This document shows, in pieces, positions 1-11,108 of a DNA stretch of 64,000 bases. Made by a program: the position numbers and the translations under genes. The stretch covers positions 372,001-436,000 of the forward strand of contig NZ_SRXV01000003.1 in NCBI RefSeq assembly GCF_004793635.1, in the 5' to 3' direction. The notes beneath the pieces are model-generated. The model saw nothing but the letters and a program-made list of their open reading frames with translations. It did not search any database and was not told the origin of the DNA. The DNA is from Marinicauda pacifica. GTDB lineage: Bacteria; Pseudomonadota; Alphaproteobacteria; Caulobacterales; Maricaulaceae. How positions within the stretch are numbered: position 1 is the first letter of the stretch; each line of letters begins with the position of its first letter.

Positions 1-270
1 GCACAGGCCGCGGTCGGCGGTGGCGACGACCAGCAGATAGCGTTCCGACTTGCCGGTACCGATCAGCATGCGCGGCGCATCCGGCCCGGTCATCGAATTG
101 GACAGGTTGGCAACGACCGCATTCATCTTCTCGGCGTAGGGACGCGCGAGTTCGGCAGCCTCCTGCGCGCGGCGAAGCTTCGCTGCGGCGACCATCTGCA
201 TGGCCTTGGTGATCTTCTTGGTCGAGTTGACCGAGGTGATCCGGTTTTTGAGTTCCTTAAGGGAGGCCAT
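1..270 (-). CDS. atpG: ATP synthase F1 subunit gamma (5' part, cut by window edge)
   Basis: Gamma is the central rotor stalk that turns inside the alpha3beta3 head and couples proton flow to ATP synthesis at the inner membrane. Only the first 90 codons are present; the gene continues beyond base 1. The start is fixed by ATG at 270-268 behind an AAGGAAAG ribosome site. The protein begins [11 protein letters not shown] and has the family's N-terminal coiled-coil helix pattern ([20 protein letters not shown]). It is the last visible gene of a minus-strand run atpH-atpA-small ORF-atpG. Confidence 0.95.
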   Translation of the reverse strand, partial: MASLKELKNRITSVNSTKKITKAMQMVAAAKLRRAQEAAELARPYAEKMNAVVANLSNSMTGPDAPRMLIGTGKSERYLLVVATADRGLC

Positions 271-292
271 GGGCTTTCCTTGCTGCCAATCC

Positions 293-436
293 CTAGACCA
301 GGACCGAGAGGGCGCGTCCGAACTGAATCCCGGCGGCGAACAGAAGTACCGCGGACAGGAAGGCTCCCAGTGTCAGCACTGCGGAGCGCTCCTTGGCATT
401 CAAGTCTTCGAACCAGCCCTTCAAGCCGCCGGTCAT
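293..436 (-). CDS. 47-residue single-pass membrane protein inside the atp operon
   Basis: A short open frame fills the gap between atpA and atpG. It starts at ATG 436-434 after a GGGAG ribosome site 9 bases upstream and ends at TAG 295-293, only 22 bases before atpG. The predicted protein starts [19 protein letters not shown], which is polar and amphipathic. It continues with about 25 hydrophobic residues (roughly 19-43) that can form one transmembrane helix, and ends GRALSVLV. I do not recognise a family. Position, spacing, ribosome site and membrane character support a real gene co-transcribed with ATP synthase. A role as accessory subunit or assembly factor is only inference. Confidence 0.7.
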   Translation of the reverse strand: MTGGLKGWFEDLNAKERSAVLTLGAFLSAVLLFAAGIQFGRALSVLV

Positions 437-457
437 GGGATCGGTCTCCCGTCTTGT

Positions 458-2555
<2,098 letters not shown>

Positions 2556-2773
2556 CGTTTTCAGGTCCGCTCGCTTCTCATGATTGACGCTTGCTTTGAA
2601 GGTGTCGCATTGGACCGCGACCAAGCATCTGAATGTTTTGAACTTTTTTGAGCCAAATTCAGGCGTTGCACGCCGTGCCCGGATCAGTCCGGCGCTCAGT
2701 TAGCACAGGGGTCCCTGCCCGGCAACCATATCCAGCCATACCGCGTGCATATCTCTGCGTTGCGCGCCGAGTT

Positions 2774-3490
2774 CTAGGCCTTTTTGCGCGCCTTCTTCGC
2801 GAAAATGTTGAGCGTCTCCACAAGCAGGGAGAAGGCGATCGCGAAATAGAGGTAGCCGCGCGGAATGTGAGAGCCGAGCCCGTCGGCAATCAATGCCACC
2901 CCGACCAGAATGAGGAAGGACAGCGCGAGCATCTTCGTCGTCGGGTGACGGTTGATGAAGCCAGCCACGGTCTCCGCAGCCAGGATCATGACCCCGATGG
3001 CGAGAACCACGGCTGCGATCATGACCGCAATCACGTCAGTCATGCCCACTGCCGTGATGACGCTGTCGAGCGAGAAAACGATATCGATCAACCCGATCTG
3101 CATCACCGTCATGGTGAAGCCCGCCTCGACGGTCCCTGTGTCCTGGGCATCATCGCCCTCCACCGCATGGTGAATCTCTATTGTGGCCTTGGCGAGCAGG
3201 AAGCCGCCCCCGGCCAGCAGCACCAGATCGCGCCAGCTGAACTCCAGCTCGAACAGGGTAAAGGCCAGCTGCTCCAGCTGGGCGATCCACACCAGGCCGA
3301 TCAGCATCACGACGCGCAAGCCGAGCGCGAGCAGCAGGCCGAGCCGGCGAGCCATTGCGCGCTGACTCTCCGGTAGGCGGTCAGCCATCACTGCGACGAA
3401 GATGATGTTGTCGATCCCCAGCACGATCTCGAGAAAGGCCAGCGTGACGAAGGAGGCCCAGATGGCCGGATCGGAGAGGAGTTCAAACAT
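2774..3490 (-). CDS. TerC-family integral membrane protein
   Basis: The 238-residue protein has about seven hydrophobic segments and the TerC family hallmarks: an early LEIVLGIDNIIFVAV segment and a later IVFSLDSVITAVGM segment, both with the acidic residues that mark the family. TerC proteins are linked to tellurite resistance, metal-ion export and membrane stress. In homologues the acidic residues inside membrane helices are thought to bind a divalent metal such as Mn2+. The start is ATG at 3490-3488. It lies upstream of atpH on the same strand with about 220 bases between, so it is probably a separate unit. The substrate cannot be told from sequence. Confidence 0.9.
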   Translation of the reverse strand: MFELLSDPAIWASFVTLAFLEIVLGIDNIIFVAVMADRLPESQRAMARRLGLLLALGLRVVMLIGLVWIAQLEQLAFTLFELEFSWRDLVLLAGGGFLLAKATIEIHHAVEGDDAQDTGTVEAGFTMTVMQIGLIDIVFSLDSVITAVGMTDVIAVMIAAVVLAIGVMILAAETVAGFINRHPTTKMLALSFLILVGVALIADGLGSHIPRGYLYFAIAFSLLVETLNIFAKKARKKA

Positions 3491-3669
3491 GCAAAAAGGA
3501 ACTTCGATCTGAGGAGCGGGGACGGTGTCTGCCTATCCTAACTCGGTCAAGGGCCATCGAGTTGTCGGGCACGCGCAGTTTTCCCGGAGATTTAACGATT
3601 ATTCACTCAGAGATTGCGCTCCCTAGCGATAGCCTGGAGCGCAGACCATTTCCAACACGGGTATGCGCC

Positions 3670-4893
3670 ATGGCCACGAATCTGAGTCTCGTATTCGTCT
3701 TTCTCTTGTCAGGCCTGCCTGCCGCGTCAGCCCAGTCGGAGGATTTACGGGCGGCAATGTCCGCTCCAATCTACATTGAGCGCGAAAGCGGGCCGACGCG
3801 CATACCGCTCGACTGGCGCATGCAGAAACTCTTTATCGAAGCCTCGGTCGACGGGAGGTCCGGCACCTTTCTCTTCGACACCGGCTCGCCCACCATCCTT
3901 TCGCGCCGCTTTGCCGACACGCTTGAGCTGGAGGTTCTCGGGCAAAACACCGGTGTCGACGCGAATGGCAATGCCGTGACGATGGACGTGGCCCGGGTTG
4001 AGACGCTCGCGCTGGGCGACACAGTCTTCCATGGCGTGCCGGTTCTGGTCTTCGATTTCGGGTCGCTGGAGATGGGCACATGCTTCATGCGCGACGGAGT
4101 CATCGGCTCCGAAATCCTGCCGGGAAGCGCCTGGCGGATTGATGTGGAGCAGGGCGAACTTACGCTGGCTGAGGACGGTGAGGCCCTCGGCACGCGTGAG
4201 ACGGCGGTAAGCGCCCCGCTTCACGATTTCGGCTATCCGCATATGCCGATCGTAGATTACGCGGTGGGCGATGTTACCGACCGCGCGCCGTTCGATACCG
4301 GAAGCGCTGAAGAGGTCGCCCTCTTCCGCCCGGTCGCCGAGAGCGGACCGGTGCGCGCACTCATGGTCGACGGCAGCCGCATGACGGGGCAAGGCTCCGA
4401 AGGAGTCTCGGCCGGCGGTCGCGGCGAGGTGCAGGCGCTATCGCGCTTCGACCTGACGGGCTTCGAGATCGGAGGCACGCGCCTCGGCGAGGTCACGGCG
4501 ACGACCCGCAGCGTACCCCCCAGCCTGATCGGAGCCGGGATGCTGAACCGGTATCACGTGGTGCTGGACTATCCAGGCGGTGAATTCCGGCTTGAGCCAC
4601 GCGAAGCCCCCGAAGCACCCAGGGCGCACGCAGGCTTCGCCGTCGGCTATGAGGAGGGAGCCGGACGCGTATTGCAGCTTTTCACACCCAGCCCGGCGCA
4701 GGCGGCGGGCTTGCAGCTGCACGACCGTGTCATCGAGATCAACGGTCGTCTGCTTGATGGCGCGGACGCAGAGCAACGCTGCGACCAGGCCTTGTGGCTG
4801 GCGCAGTCCTTCTCCGGCGCCGAGGGCGGCGAGTTCGTGATCCTTCGCGATGGAGAGCGACTGACCCTCACCATCCCGCCTGTGGAAGGTTGA
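3670..4893 (+). CDS. exported retropepsin-like aspartic protease with C-terminal PDZ domain
   Basis: The ATG at 3670 begins a clear signal peptide, MATNLSLVFVFLLSGLPAASA. An open frame reaches 36 codons further upstream but would bury that signal. Two catalytic-type DTGS motifs occur, at residues 70-73 (FLFDTGSPTILS) and 209-212 (APFDTGSAEEVAL), so one chain appears to carry both halves of an aspartic protease. The last 90 or so residues (VLQLFTPSPAQAAGLQLHD...IEING) form a PDZ domain, often used to bind exposed C-termini. The protein is about 407 residues and probably periplasmic. The stop lies 4 bases from the convergent priA stop. The substrate is unknown. Confidence 0.8.
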   Translation: MATNLSLVFVFLLSGLPAASAQSEDLRAAMSAPIYIERESGPTRIPLDWRMQKLFIEASVDGRSGTFLFDTGSPTILSRRFADTLELEVLGQNTGVDANGNAVTMDVARVETLALGDTVFHGVPVLVFDFGSLEMGTCFMRDGVIGSEILPGSAWRIDVEQGELTLAEDGEALGTRETAVSAPLHDFGYPHMPIVDYAVGDVTDRAPFDTGSAEEVALFRPVAESGPVRALMVDGSRMTGQGSEGVSAGGRGEVQALSRFDLTGFEIGGTRLGEVTATTRSVPPSLIGAGMLNRYHVVLDYPGGEFRLEPREAPEAPRAHAGFAVGYEEGAGRVLQLFTPSPAQAAGLQLHDRVIEINGRLLDGADAEQRCDQALWLAQSFSGAEGGEFVILRDGERLTLTIPPVEG

Positions 4894-4897
4894 CAGG

Positions 4898-7078
4898 CTA
4901 GAGGAAGGAGTATGGCTCGATATCGACGCTTGAGCGAATGGCCGCAGGGATTTTCACGCGGGCCATCCAGGCGCGCATATAGGCCGAGACGTCCACCCGG
5001 CGTTCGGCCTGAACCAGGAAGCGCTTGCGCCAGCGCCCGCGAACAACCGCCAGCGGAGCGTCCGCAGGCCCGAAGACCTCCACCCCCTCCGCATGCGGCG
5101 CCGCAGCCGCAACTTCGCGCGCGCAATTCTCCAGCCTCTCCGGCTCCGGGCCGGACAGGATGAGTGCCGCGAGCCGGCCATAGGGCGGCAGTTTCAGCAT
5201 TTCGCGCATCATCCGCTCGGCGTCCAGGAAGGCCGTGCGGTCGCCCGCCACGAGCGCCTGGATCGCCTCGTGATCGGGCTGGTGCGTCTGCAACAGGGCG
5301 CGGCCCGGCCGGTCGGCGCGGCCTGCACGGCCGGCGGCCTGGACGAGCATCTGATAGGTGCGTTCCCCGGCGCGCAAATCTCCACCGGCGAGGCCCAGAT
5401 CGGCATCGACCACCCCGACCAGCGTCAGCCGGGGAAAGTTGTGCCCCTTCGCGGCAATCTGGGTGCCCACCAGGATGTCGATCTCCCCGCGCTCCATCCG
5501 TCCCACAAGCGCGCGTACGGCGTCGGCGCCCTGGGTCGTGTCGGACGAGAAGACCTCCACGACGGCGTCCGGGAAGCGGTGGCGCGCCTCCTCGGCGACC
5601 CGCTCCACACCGGGGCCGACTCCGGTCAGGCTGTCCTGCGCACCGCATTCGGGACACGCCTTGGGCTTGGGCATGGAAAATCCGGTCGTGTGACAGATCA
5701 GCCGGCCGGTATAGCGGTGCTCGACGAGCCAGCGATCGGTTTCCGGGCTCTTCATCTTGTGACCACACGCCCGGCACAAAACCAGCGGAGCAAAGCCGCG
5801 CCGGTTGAGGTAGAGCAGGCTCTGCTCACCCTTTTCATAGACCTGGTCCATCTCGGCGATCAGCGGCTCCGACAGCCAGTTGCCCTTTTCAGGCGGGAAG
5901 TCGCGCAGATCGATCGTGTCGATCTCGGGCAGCTGGGCGGTACCGGCCCGGCCCGGCAGGCGGATATGGACGTAGCGGCCTGCTTCAGCGTTGACGAGGC
6001 TTTCCAGGGACGGTGTGGCGCTTGCCAGTATGGTCAGCGCGCCCTCCAGCTTGCCGCGCGCCACCGCCAGGTCGCGTGCGTGGTAGGTCAGGCCCTCGTC
6101 CTGCTTGTAGGTCGGGTCGTGCTCCTCATCCACGATCGTGCAGCGCAGCCGCGTGAACGGCAGGAAGAGCGCTGAGCGCGCACCGGCAACGATCCGGGCC
6201 CGGCCGCTGGCCACTTCGCGCCAGACGCGGCGTCGTTCCTTCTGGCCGATGTCGGAATGCCACAGCGCAGGGCGCGCACCGAAGCGTGCCTCGAAGCGAT
6301 CCATGACCGACTGCGTCAGCGCGATCTCGGGCAGAAGTACGAGAATCTGGGCTTCCGGTTCGCGGCGCACAAGCTCGGCGATCGCCTCGAAATAGACTTC
6401 GGTCTTGCCCGACCCCGTCACCCCGTCGATCAACGCGCATTGAAATCCACCCGCTGACACGAGGCGGCGCAGGGTAATGGCAGCGTCGGCCTGGATCTGG
6501 TTGAGAGCCACGCCTTCGCGATAGGGATCCGGGTCGTCGAAAGGCGGATCGGTCGGCCGGTCCTCTCCGATCAGAACTCCAAGGTCGACCAGGCCTTTGA
6601 CCACCGATCCGGACACTCCCGCGGCGCGGGCCAGATCGGCAGCGCTCATCGCCTCCCCGGCCGCCGCCTCCAACACCGCTTGCCGGGCCGGGGTCTGGCG
6701 TTGGGGCTGTGCGCCGGACAGCCGGTAGACCGTTTCCACTGGCGAGGGCCTGAGCGCGGAGGTGCTGCGCAGCACCTGGCGCAGAATCACACCCGGCGGT
6801 TCGACAAGATAGCCCGCGGCCCAGTCGACGAAACGCCTCGTGCCTTCACCCAGGCGCGGGCCGCCTATGGCGTGCTCGATTGATTTCAACGCGCGTCCGC
6901 CGGATTCCGGCTTCACCTCCCAGACCACGCCCTGCGCCATCCGCCCGCCCAGCGGGGCAGCAACATGGTCGCCCGGCTCCAGCTCCATGCCCTCCGGGAT
7001 CGCGTAGTCGAACGCCTCAGGGAGCGGGAGGGGAAAGAGAATGGCCGCACAGGGCCTGGGTCCGAATAGATCGCTCAA
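4898..7078 (-). CDS. priA: primosomal protein N' (replication restart helicase)
   Basis: PriA recognises stalled forks and reloads the replicative helicase. The 726-residue product has the N-terminal DNA-binding region (FPLPLPEAFDYAIPEG), Walker A TGSGKT at 221-226, the DEEH Walker B motif, and the cysteine pairs CRACGHK and CPECG that bind zinc inside the helicase core. The open frame runs far upstream into unrelated sequence. The best start is TTG at 7078-7076 giving MSDLFGPRPCAAILF, because family homology begins there; there is no strong ribosome site, so the exact start is uncertain. It is divergent from the DUF484 gene. Confidence 0.93.
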   Translation of the reverse strand: MSDLFGPRPCAAILFPLPLPEAFDYAIPEGMELEPGDHVAAPLGGRMAQGVVWEVKPESGGRALKSIEHAIGGPRLGEGTRRFVDWAAGYLVEPPGVILRQVLRSTSALRPSPVETVYRLSGAQPQRQTPARQAVLEAAAGEAMSAADLARAAGVSGSVVKGLVDLGVLIGEDRPTDPPFDDPDPYREGVALNQIQADAAITLRRLVSAGGFQCALIDGVTGSGKTEVYFEAIAELVRREPEAQILVLLPEIALTQSVMDRFEARFGARPALWHSDIGQKERRRVWREVASGRARIVAGARSALFLPFTRLRCTIVDEEHDPTYKQDEGLTYHARDLAVARGKLEGALTILASATPSLESLVNAEAGRYVHIRLPGRAGTAQLPEIDTIDLRDFPPEKGNWLSEPLIAEMDQVYEKGEQSLLYLNRRGFAPLVLCRACGHKMKSPETDRWLVEHRYTGRLICHTTGFSMPKPKACPECGAQDSLTGVGPGVERVAEEARHRFPDAVVEVFSSDTTQGADAVRALVGRMERGEIDILVGTQIAAKGHNFPRLTLVGVVDADLGLAGGDLRAGERTYQMLVQAAGRAGRADRPGRALLQTHQPDHEAIQALVAGDRTAFLDAERMMREMLKLPPYGRLAALILSGPEPERLENCAREVAAAAPHAEGVEVFGPADAPLAVVRGRWRKRFLVQAERRVDVSAYMRAWMARVKIPAAIRSSVDIEPYSFL

Positions 7079-7198
7079 AACGTGCCGTGAACCGGAGTAG
7101 AGTGTTGAAGGGCAGGCCGGGAGCCTATCAGAGCCCTGCATCCAATGCGCCAGAGTTAACGCATTCGAAAAGCGAGCGCTGACATGTAGGAGACAGAT

Positions 7199-7861
7199 TT
7201 GCTTCCAGCCAAGAGCGTGACGATGTCTGACACTGATTCCTCCAAACCGTCCCATCTTCGCGTTGTGCCGAGCAGCCCGCACCCGGCCGACATCGACGCG
7301 CTCAAAGCCGAGAGCGTCGTGGACATCAACGCGGCTGCGCGCGCCAAGCTGCAGGCCGAAATCCGCCGCCTGAAAGCCACCAACGACGCGCTGATCTCTC
7401 TGGCCAAGGCCAATCTGGCCGTCCAGGCCCAGACCCATTCGGCCGTGCTGGCCCTGCTGGAAGCGGAGAGCCTGGCTGCGCTCGATCGCAAGCTGGCCGG
7501 CCGGGTGGCCGCGGCACTGAATGTCGACCTGATCCGCGTCTTCATCGAAGGCCACGCTCCGCTGAAAAGCGCTGAGTCCATCCTGGGCGCCGCGCCCGAC
7601 CTGGCCGGCTCTCTGCTGGGGGAATCCAGCGAACGTCTCGGCCCGGTCGACCGGCGATTTGCCGATGCACTCTATGGCCCCCAAGCCAACCGTCAGCAGG
7701 CCGAGGCCATGGTGCGGCTGAGCATTGGCGGACGCACAGGCGTGCTCTGCCTGGCGGCGCGAGACCACCAGGCCTTCACGCCGGACCAGGGCAGCGACCT
7801 GCTTCATTTCCTCGCCCGCGTGATAGAACGCCGGCTTGTTTCTTTCTTGCGCGATGGCTGA
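7199..7861 (+). CDS. DUF484 family protein
   Basis: The roughly 220-residue protein has the DUF484 layout: an N-terminal coiled coil (AAARAKLQAEIRRLKATND) followed by a GAF-like domain with the RFADALYGP segment. The function is not established; the gene is commonly found directly before xerC, as here, where the two overlap by 8 bases. A strong AGGAG site at 7188-7192 lies 6 bases before TTG 7199. The ATG eight codons further in (7223, MSDTDSSKP) is the alternative start and looks more like a natural N-terminus, but has a poorer ribosome site. Confidence 0.87.
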   Translation: MLPAKSVTMSDTDSSKPSHLRVVPSSPHPADIDALKAESVVDINAAARAKLQAEIRRLKATNDALISLAKANLAVQAQTHSAVLALLEAESLAALDRKLAGRVAAALNVDLIRVFIEGHAPLKSAESILGAAPDLAGSLLGESSERLGPVDRRFADALYGPQANRQQAEAMVRLSIGGRTGVLCLAARDHQAFTPDQGSDLLHFLARVIERRLVSFLRDG

Positions 7862-8789
7862 CCGGGTTCTCCTCTTCGAGGCAATGCGCGCCTTTGCCGA
7901 CCATCTGTCCGGCGAGCGGCGGCTGAGCCCGCGCACGGTCGAGGCCTATGGCCGCGATCTGGAACAGCTCGACAGCTTCCTGACCGGTCATCTGGGCAAA
8001 CGGCCGGACCTGAGAGTACTGGCCGGGCTGAGCCCGGGGGACTGGCGCGCCTTTCTGGCGGCGCGCCGCGGCGAGGGCGTCGGGCCGCGAACCTTGCAGC
8101 GCCAGCTCTCGGCGGTCCGCGCCTTCCTGGGTTATGCGAGGCGCCGGTGGGGCATAGAGAATGCGAGCCTTGCCCTGATCGACGCGCCCAAGGCGCCGAG
8201 GCGCACACCCCGGCCGGTCAGCCGGACAGCCGCACTCGACCTGATCACGGACGCGGCAGCTAACATCGACCTGCCGGACTGGGTGCGACGGCGCGACAGC
8301 GCGCTGCTGACCCTGCTCTACGGGGCCGGCCTGCGCATATCTGAAGCGCTGTCCCTGACCGGAGCGGACACGCCCCTGCCCGACGTGCTGCGCATGACAG
8401 GCAAGGGCGGAAAGACGCGGATCGTGCCAGTCCTGCCGGCCGTACGCGACGCGGTGGAAGCCTATGTCGAGGCTTGCCCGTTCGAGCTGGAGCGGGATGA
8501 CGCACTGTTCCGCGCGGTGCGCGGCGGACCGATGACGCCGCGCGCGGCCCAATCGATGATGCAGGCGCTGAGAAGCCGGCTGGGGTTGGCTGCGACCGCG
8601 ACGCCCCATGCGTTGCGCCATGCCTTTGCGACCCATTTGCTGGCGGGCGGAGGTGACCTCAGGGCGATCCAGGAATTGCTCGGCCATGCGTCGCTGTCCA
8701 CGACGCAGGTCTACGCCGAGATCGAGGCGGAGGGCCTGATGCGGGTCCATGCCGCGACACACCCGAGGGCGAGAAAAGGCCGGCAGTGA
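7854..8789 (+). CDS. xerC: tyrosine recombinase XerC (chromosome dimer resolution)
   Basis: XerC works with XerD at the dif site to resolve chromosome dimers at division. The 311-residue protein has the N-terminal SAM-like DNA-binding domain and all catalytic residues: Arg161 (GAGLRISE), Lys in TGKGGKTR at 183-189, His252 and Arg255 (HALR), His278 (LGHAS) and the nucleophile Tyr287. The ATG lies inside the end of the DUF484 gene, so the pair is translationally coupled. Genomic context and length favour the housekeeping XerC over a mobile integrase. Confidence 0.93.
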   Translation: MADRVLLFEAMRAFADHLSGERRLSPRTVEAYGRDLEQLDSFLTGHLGKRPDLRVLAGLSPGDWRAFLAARRGEGVGPRTLQRQLSAVRAFLGYARRRWGIENASLALIDAPKAPRRTPRPVSRTAALDLITDAAANIDLPDWVRRRDSALLTLLYGAGLRISEALSLTGADTPLPDVLRMTGKGGKTRIVPVLPAVRDAVEAYVEACPFELERDDALFRAVRGGPMTPRAAQSMMQALRSRLGLAATATPHALRHAFATHLLAGGGDLRAIQELLGHASLSTTQVYAEIEAEGLMRVHAATHPRARKGRQ

Positions 8790-8829
8790 GAGTCCGGACC
8801 GGGCTCCTACTACGACTACTACCAGTCCG

Positions 8830-8848
8830 GACCGGACCGCTTCCGGTC
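8830..8848. terminator. hairpin between convergent xerC and DUF305 gene
   Basis: A perfect 7-bp stem (GACCGGA at 8830-8836 with TCCGGTC at 8842-8848) and a 5-base loop sits where the two convergent genes meet. There is no U-tract, so it may stop transcription only with Rho or act as a 3' stabiliser. Confidence 0.4.
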
Positions 8849-9702
8849 TAGCCGGTGCAGCGGTAGATGCCGCGATAGCCGATCGTGCGACCCTGTTCGA
8901 GCTCCAGCATCAACGTGGCCGACTGGCCGCCGACCGGCGTGACGGTGACCTGCACGCCGTCGGCATTCATCACCGCGCCGTCAGCCAGGTCGCCGCCGGC
9001 CTGTGCGGAGAGGGGCACGATCATGCCGCGCAGCTTGATGATGCCCCGGGCCGGGGTGCCCGGCCGGGTAACGAGAACCGGCTCGCCGGTGGCCGTATAG
9101 AAAAAGCGGCAGCCCGCTTCGCCGGGCAGTGCCGCAGCGATATCGCGTTCGGACAGGCCTTCGGGATCGGTCTTGTGCAGCATCGGGCGTTCCAGCGCCT
9201 CGGCCCAGCTGCCCATCGGCGCAGCCTCCTCGGGCGGGGCTTGCGTGGAACCGGCGCGCTCGCCTTCCAGGTCATCGATCAGGTAATACATTTCCGCGAT
9301 CTCGCGCTCCTGGGCGGCGATGATGCCGTCGGCCAGCTCACGAACGCGCGGATCGGCAATCGCCGCGCGCGAACTGGTCATGATCGCGATCGAGTGGTGC
9401 GGGATCATTGCGCGCATATAGCTGACCTGGCCGACAGTGACCTGGCTGCGCACGAGAAAAAGCGCCAGCGCGAACACCACGGCCGACCCGGCGAAGATTA
9501 CCAGATTGAGCGAGGTCTTCTTGTACATGCTCCACATGAAGCCGAGCATGATGGCGGCCATGGCCGCTCCCATCACGATCGCCATGTAGACGCGCGTTTC
9601 GCTGAAATCGACATGACCCAGCGCGAAGGTATTGAGATACATCAGCACGAACATCGTGACCGTCGAGGTCGCGATCATCGCGGCAAAACGCCAGTACGAC
9701 AT
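8848..9702 (-). CDS. membrane-anchored DUF305 protein with extra C-terminal domain
   Basis: Three hydrophobic segments occupy about residues 7-27, 38-60 and 68-90. They are followed by the DUF305 core with YMRAMIPHHSIAIMTSSRA, whose paired histidines and methionines suggest copper or other metal binding. After residue about 150 comes a further 130 residues with two cysteines and beta-rich pattern (GCRFFYTATGEPVL, GYRGIYRCTG) that I cannot assign. The start is ATG 9702-9700. DUF305 proteins are generally periplasmic; here the domain should face the periplasm after the third helix. Role is not known. Confidence 0.8.
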   Translation of the reverse strand: MSYWRFAAMIATSTVTMFVLMYLNTFALGHVDFSETRVYMAIVMGAAMAAIMLGFMWSMYKKTSLNLVIFAGSAVVFALALFLVRSQVTVGQVSYMRAMIPHHSIAIMTSSRAAIADPRVRELADGIIAAQEREIAEMYYLIDDLEGERAGSTQAPPEEAAPMGSWAEALERPMLHKTDPEGLSERDIAAALPGEAGCRFFYTATGEPVLVTRPGTPARGIIKLRGMIVPLSAQAGGDLADGAVMNADGVQVTVTPVGGQSATLMLELEQGRTIGYRGIYRCTG

Positions 9703-9759
9703 GAGCCAGCCCTCATCGCTTGAACTGAAGCGACAAACGCGAGGAGGCCGTTGCGGTTC

Positions 9760-11100
9760 CTAGCCGGGCGTGCGGACCGCGGTCTCGCCGGTGCCAAGCG
9801 CGAGCACTTCCCCGGCGAGGTAGAGCGAGCCGCAGATCAGGATGCGCGGATGGTCATAGTCCTCGCACGCATCGCGGACCGCCTCGGCAAGGCCCGCCGC
9901 GGTCTGGGCGGGAATGCCGGCTGTCCGCGCAGCGTCGGCGGTCGATTGAGCGCTCTGGGCGCCCTCGCGCCCGCCGGCAAAGGTGACCGCGATCACCCGG
10001 CTGGCCAGACCCTCGAAATAGGCAAAGAAGGCCGCGGCATCCTTGTTGATCGAGAAAGCCGAGATGAGCACGAGCGGACGCTCCTCGCCGGATTCCAGTT
10101 CGCCAAGGCTTGCCGCCAGCACTTCTGCAGCCGCCGGGTTGTGCCCGCCATCAAGCCAGAGGACCGCGCCATGGCGCGCGGCAATCTGGTGCAGCGGACC
10201 GCCGGTCAGGCGTTGGAGCCGGGCCGGCCAGCGGGCTTTCGGCAGACCTTCGCGCGCGGCTTCCTCGTCGAGCCCGGCGAGGCGCGCGGCCCGGATCGCC
10301 ACGGCCGCATTGGCAATCTGGTGGGACCCGATCAGCCCAGGGGCGGGCAGATCCCAGAGCAGCTCCTCTTCCTCATAGACCAGCCGGCCATGTTCGGGAT
10401 AGGCGCGGAAATCCTGCCCCCACAGATAGAGGGGCGCGCCCATCGCGTTGGCCACAGACACGATGACATGCTCGGCCTCGAGCATTTGCGGGCCGACAAC
10501 GACCGGACGATTGCGCTTGACGATGCCGGCCTTCTCCGCGGCGATCGCCTCGATCGTGTCCCCGAGAAATTCGCGGTGATCGAGGCTGACCGGGGTCAGC
10601 ACGGTCACATCGGGCGCGATGAGCACATTGGTTGCATCCACCCGCCCCCCGAGCCCGGTTTCCAGGATCAGGCGCTCGGCCGGAGTCTCGGAAAACAACA
10701 GGAAAGCGGCGGCCGTCGTCACTTCGAAAAAGGTGATGGGCGCATCGCCATTGGCCGCTTCGCACCGGGCAAAGGCGTCGGCCAGACGCGCATCGTCCAC
10801 GACCTGGCCCGCCAGGGTGATGCGCTCGTTGAAGCGTACCAGGTGCGGGGAGGTGTAGACGTGAACACGCTCGCCCGCGGCCTCGAACATGGCCTTGAGG
10901 AAGGCGGCCGTGCTGCCCTTCCCGTTGGTCCCGGCAATATGGATGACGGGCGGCAGGCTGAGATGGGGATCGCCGAGCGCATGCAGCAACCGCTCGATCC
11001 GGTCGAGCGAGAGATCGATCTTCTTGGGATGCAGGCGGCCCAGGCGCTCAAGCGCGTTCTCGATGCTTTCCGGCGCGCCGGGACTGACCTGATCGTTCAC
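9760..11100 (-). CDS. folC: bifunctional folylpolyglutamate/dihydrofolate synthase
   Basis: FolC adds L-glutamate to dihydropteroate and extends the polyglutamate tail of folates in the cytoplasm. The 446-residue product has normal length, the Mur-ligase type P-loop GTNGKGST at 57-64, the TSPHLVRFNERI segment, and the C-terminal ligase domain motif LWLDGGHNPAAAEVL. The start lies 8 bases after the accD stop, and it closes the trpFBA-accD-folC operon, an order widely conserved in proteobacteria. Confidence 0.96.
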   Translation of the reverse strand: MNDQVSPGAPESIENALERLGRLHPKKIDLSLDRIERLLHALGDPHLSLPPVIHIAGTNGKGSTAAFLKAMFEAAGERVHVYTSPHLVRFNERITLAGQVVDDARLADAFARCEAANGDAPITFFEVTTAAAFLLFSETPAERLILETGLGGRVDATNVLIAPDVTVLTPVSLDHREFLGDTIEAIAAEKAGIVKRNRPVVVGPQMLEAEHVIVSVANAMGAPLYLWGQDFRAYPEHGRLVYEEEELLWDLPAPGLIGSHQIANAAVAIRAARLAGLDEEAAREGLPKARWPARLQRLTGGPLHQIAARHGAVLWLDGGHNPAAAEVLAASLGELESGEERPLVLISAFSINKDAAAFFAYFEGLASRVIAVTFAGGREGAQSAQSTADAARTAGIPAQTAAGLAEAVRDACEDYDHPRILICGSLYLAGEVLALGTGETAVRTPG

Positions 11101-11108
11101 GGTGGAGC

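Noticed and set aside
7854..8789. Tyrosine recombinase as sign of an integrated element
   Set aside because: XerC is a housekeeping recombinase here: it follows DUF484, has normal length, and no direct repeats, tRNA target or cargo genes are nearby.
8803..8822. TACTACGACTACTACC-like simple repeat after xerC
   Set aside because: Too short and imperfect to call a repeat element; it is followed by the hairpin already listed.
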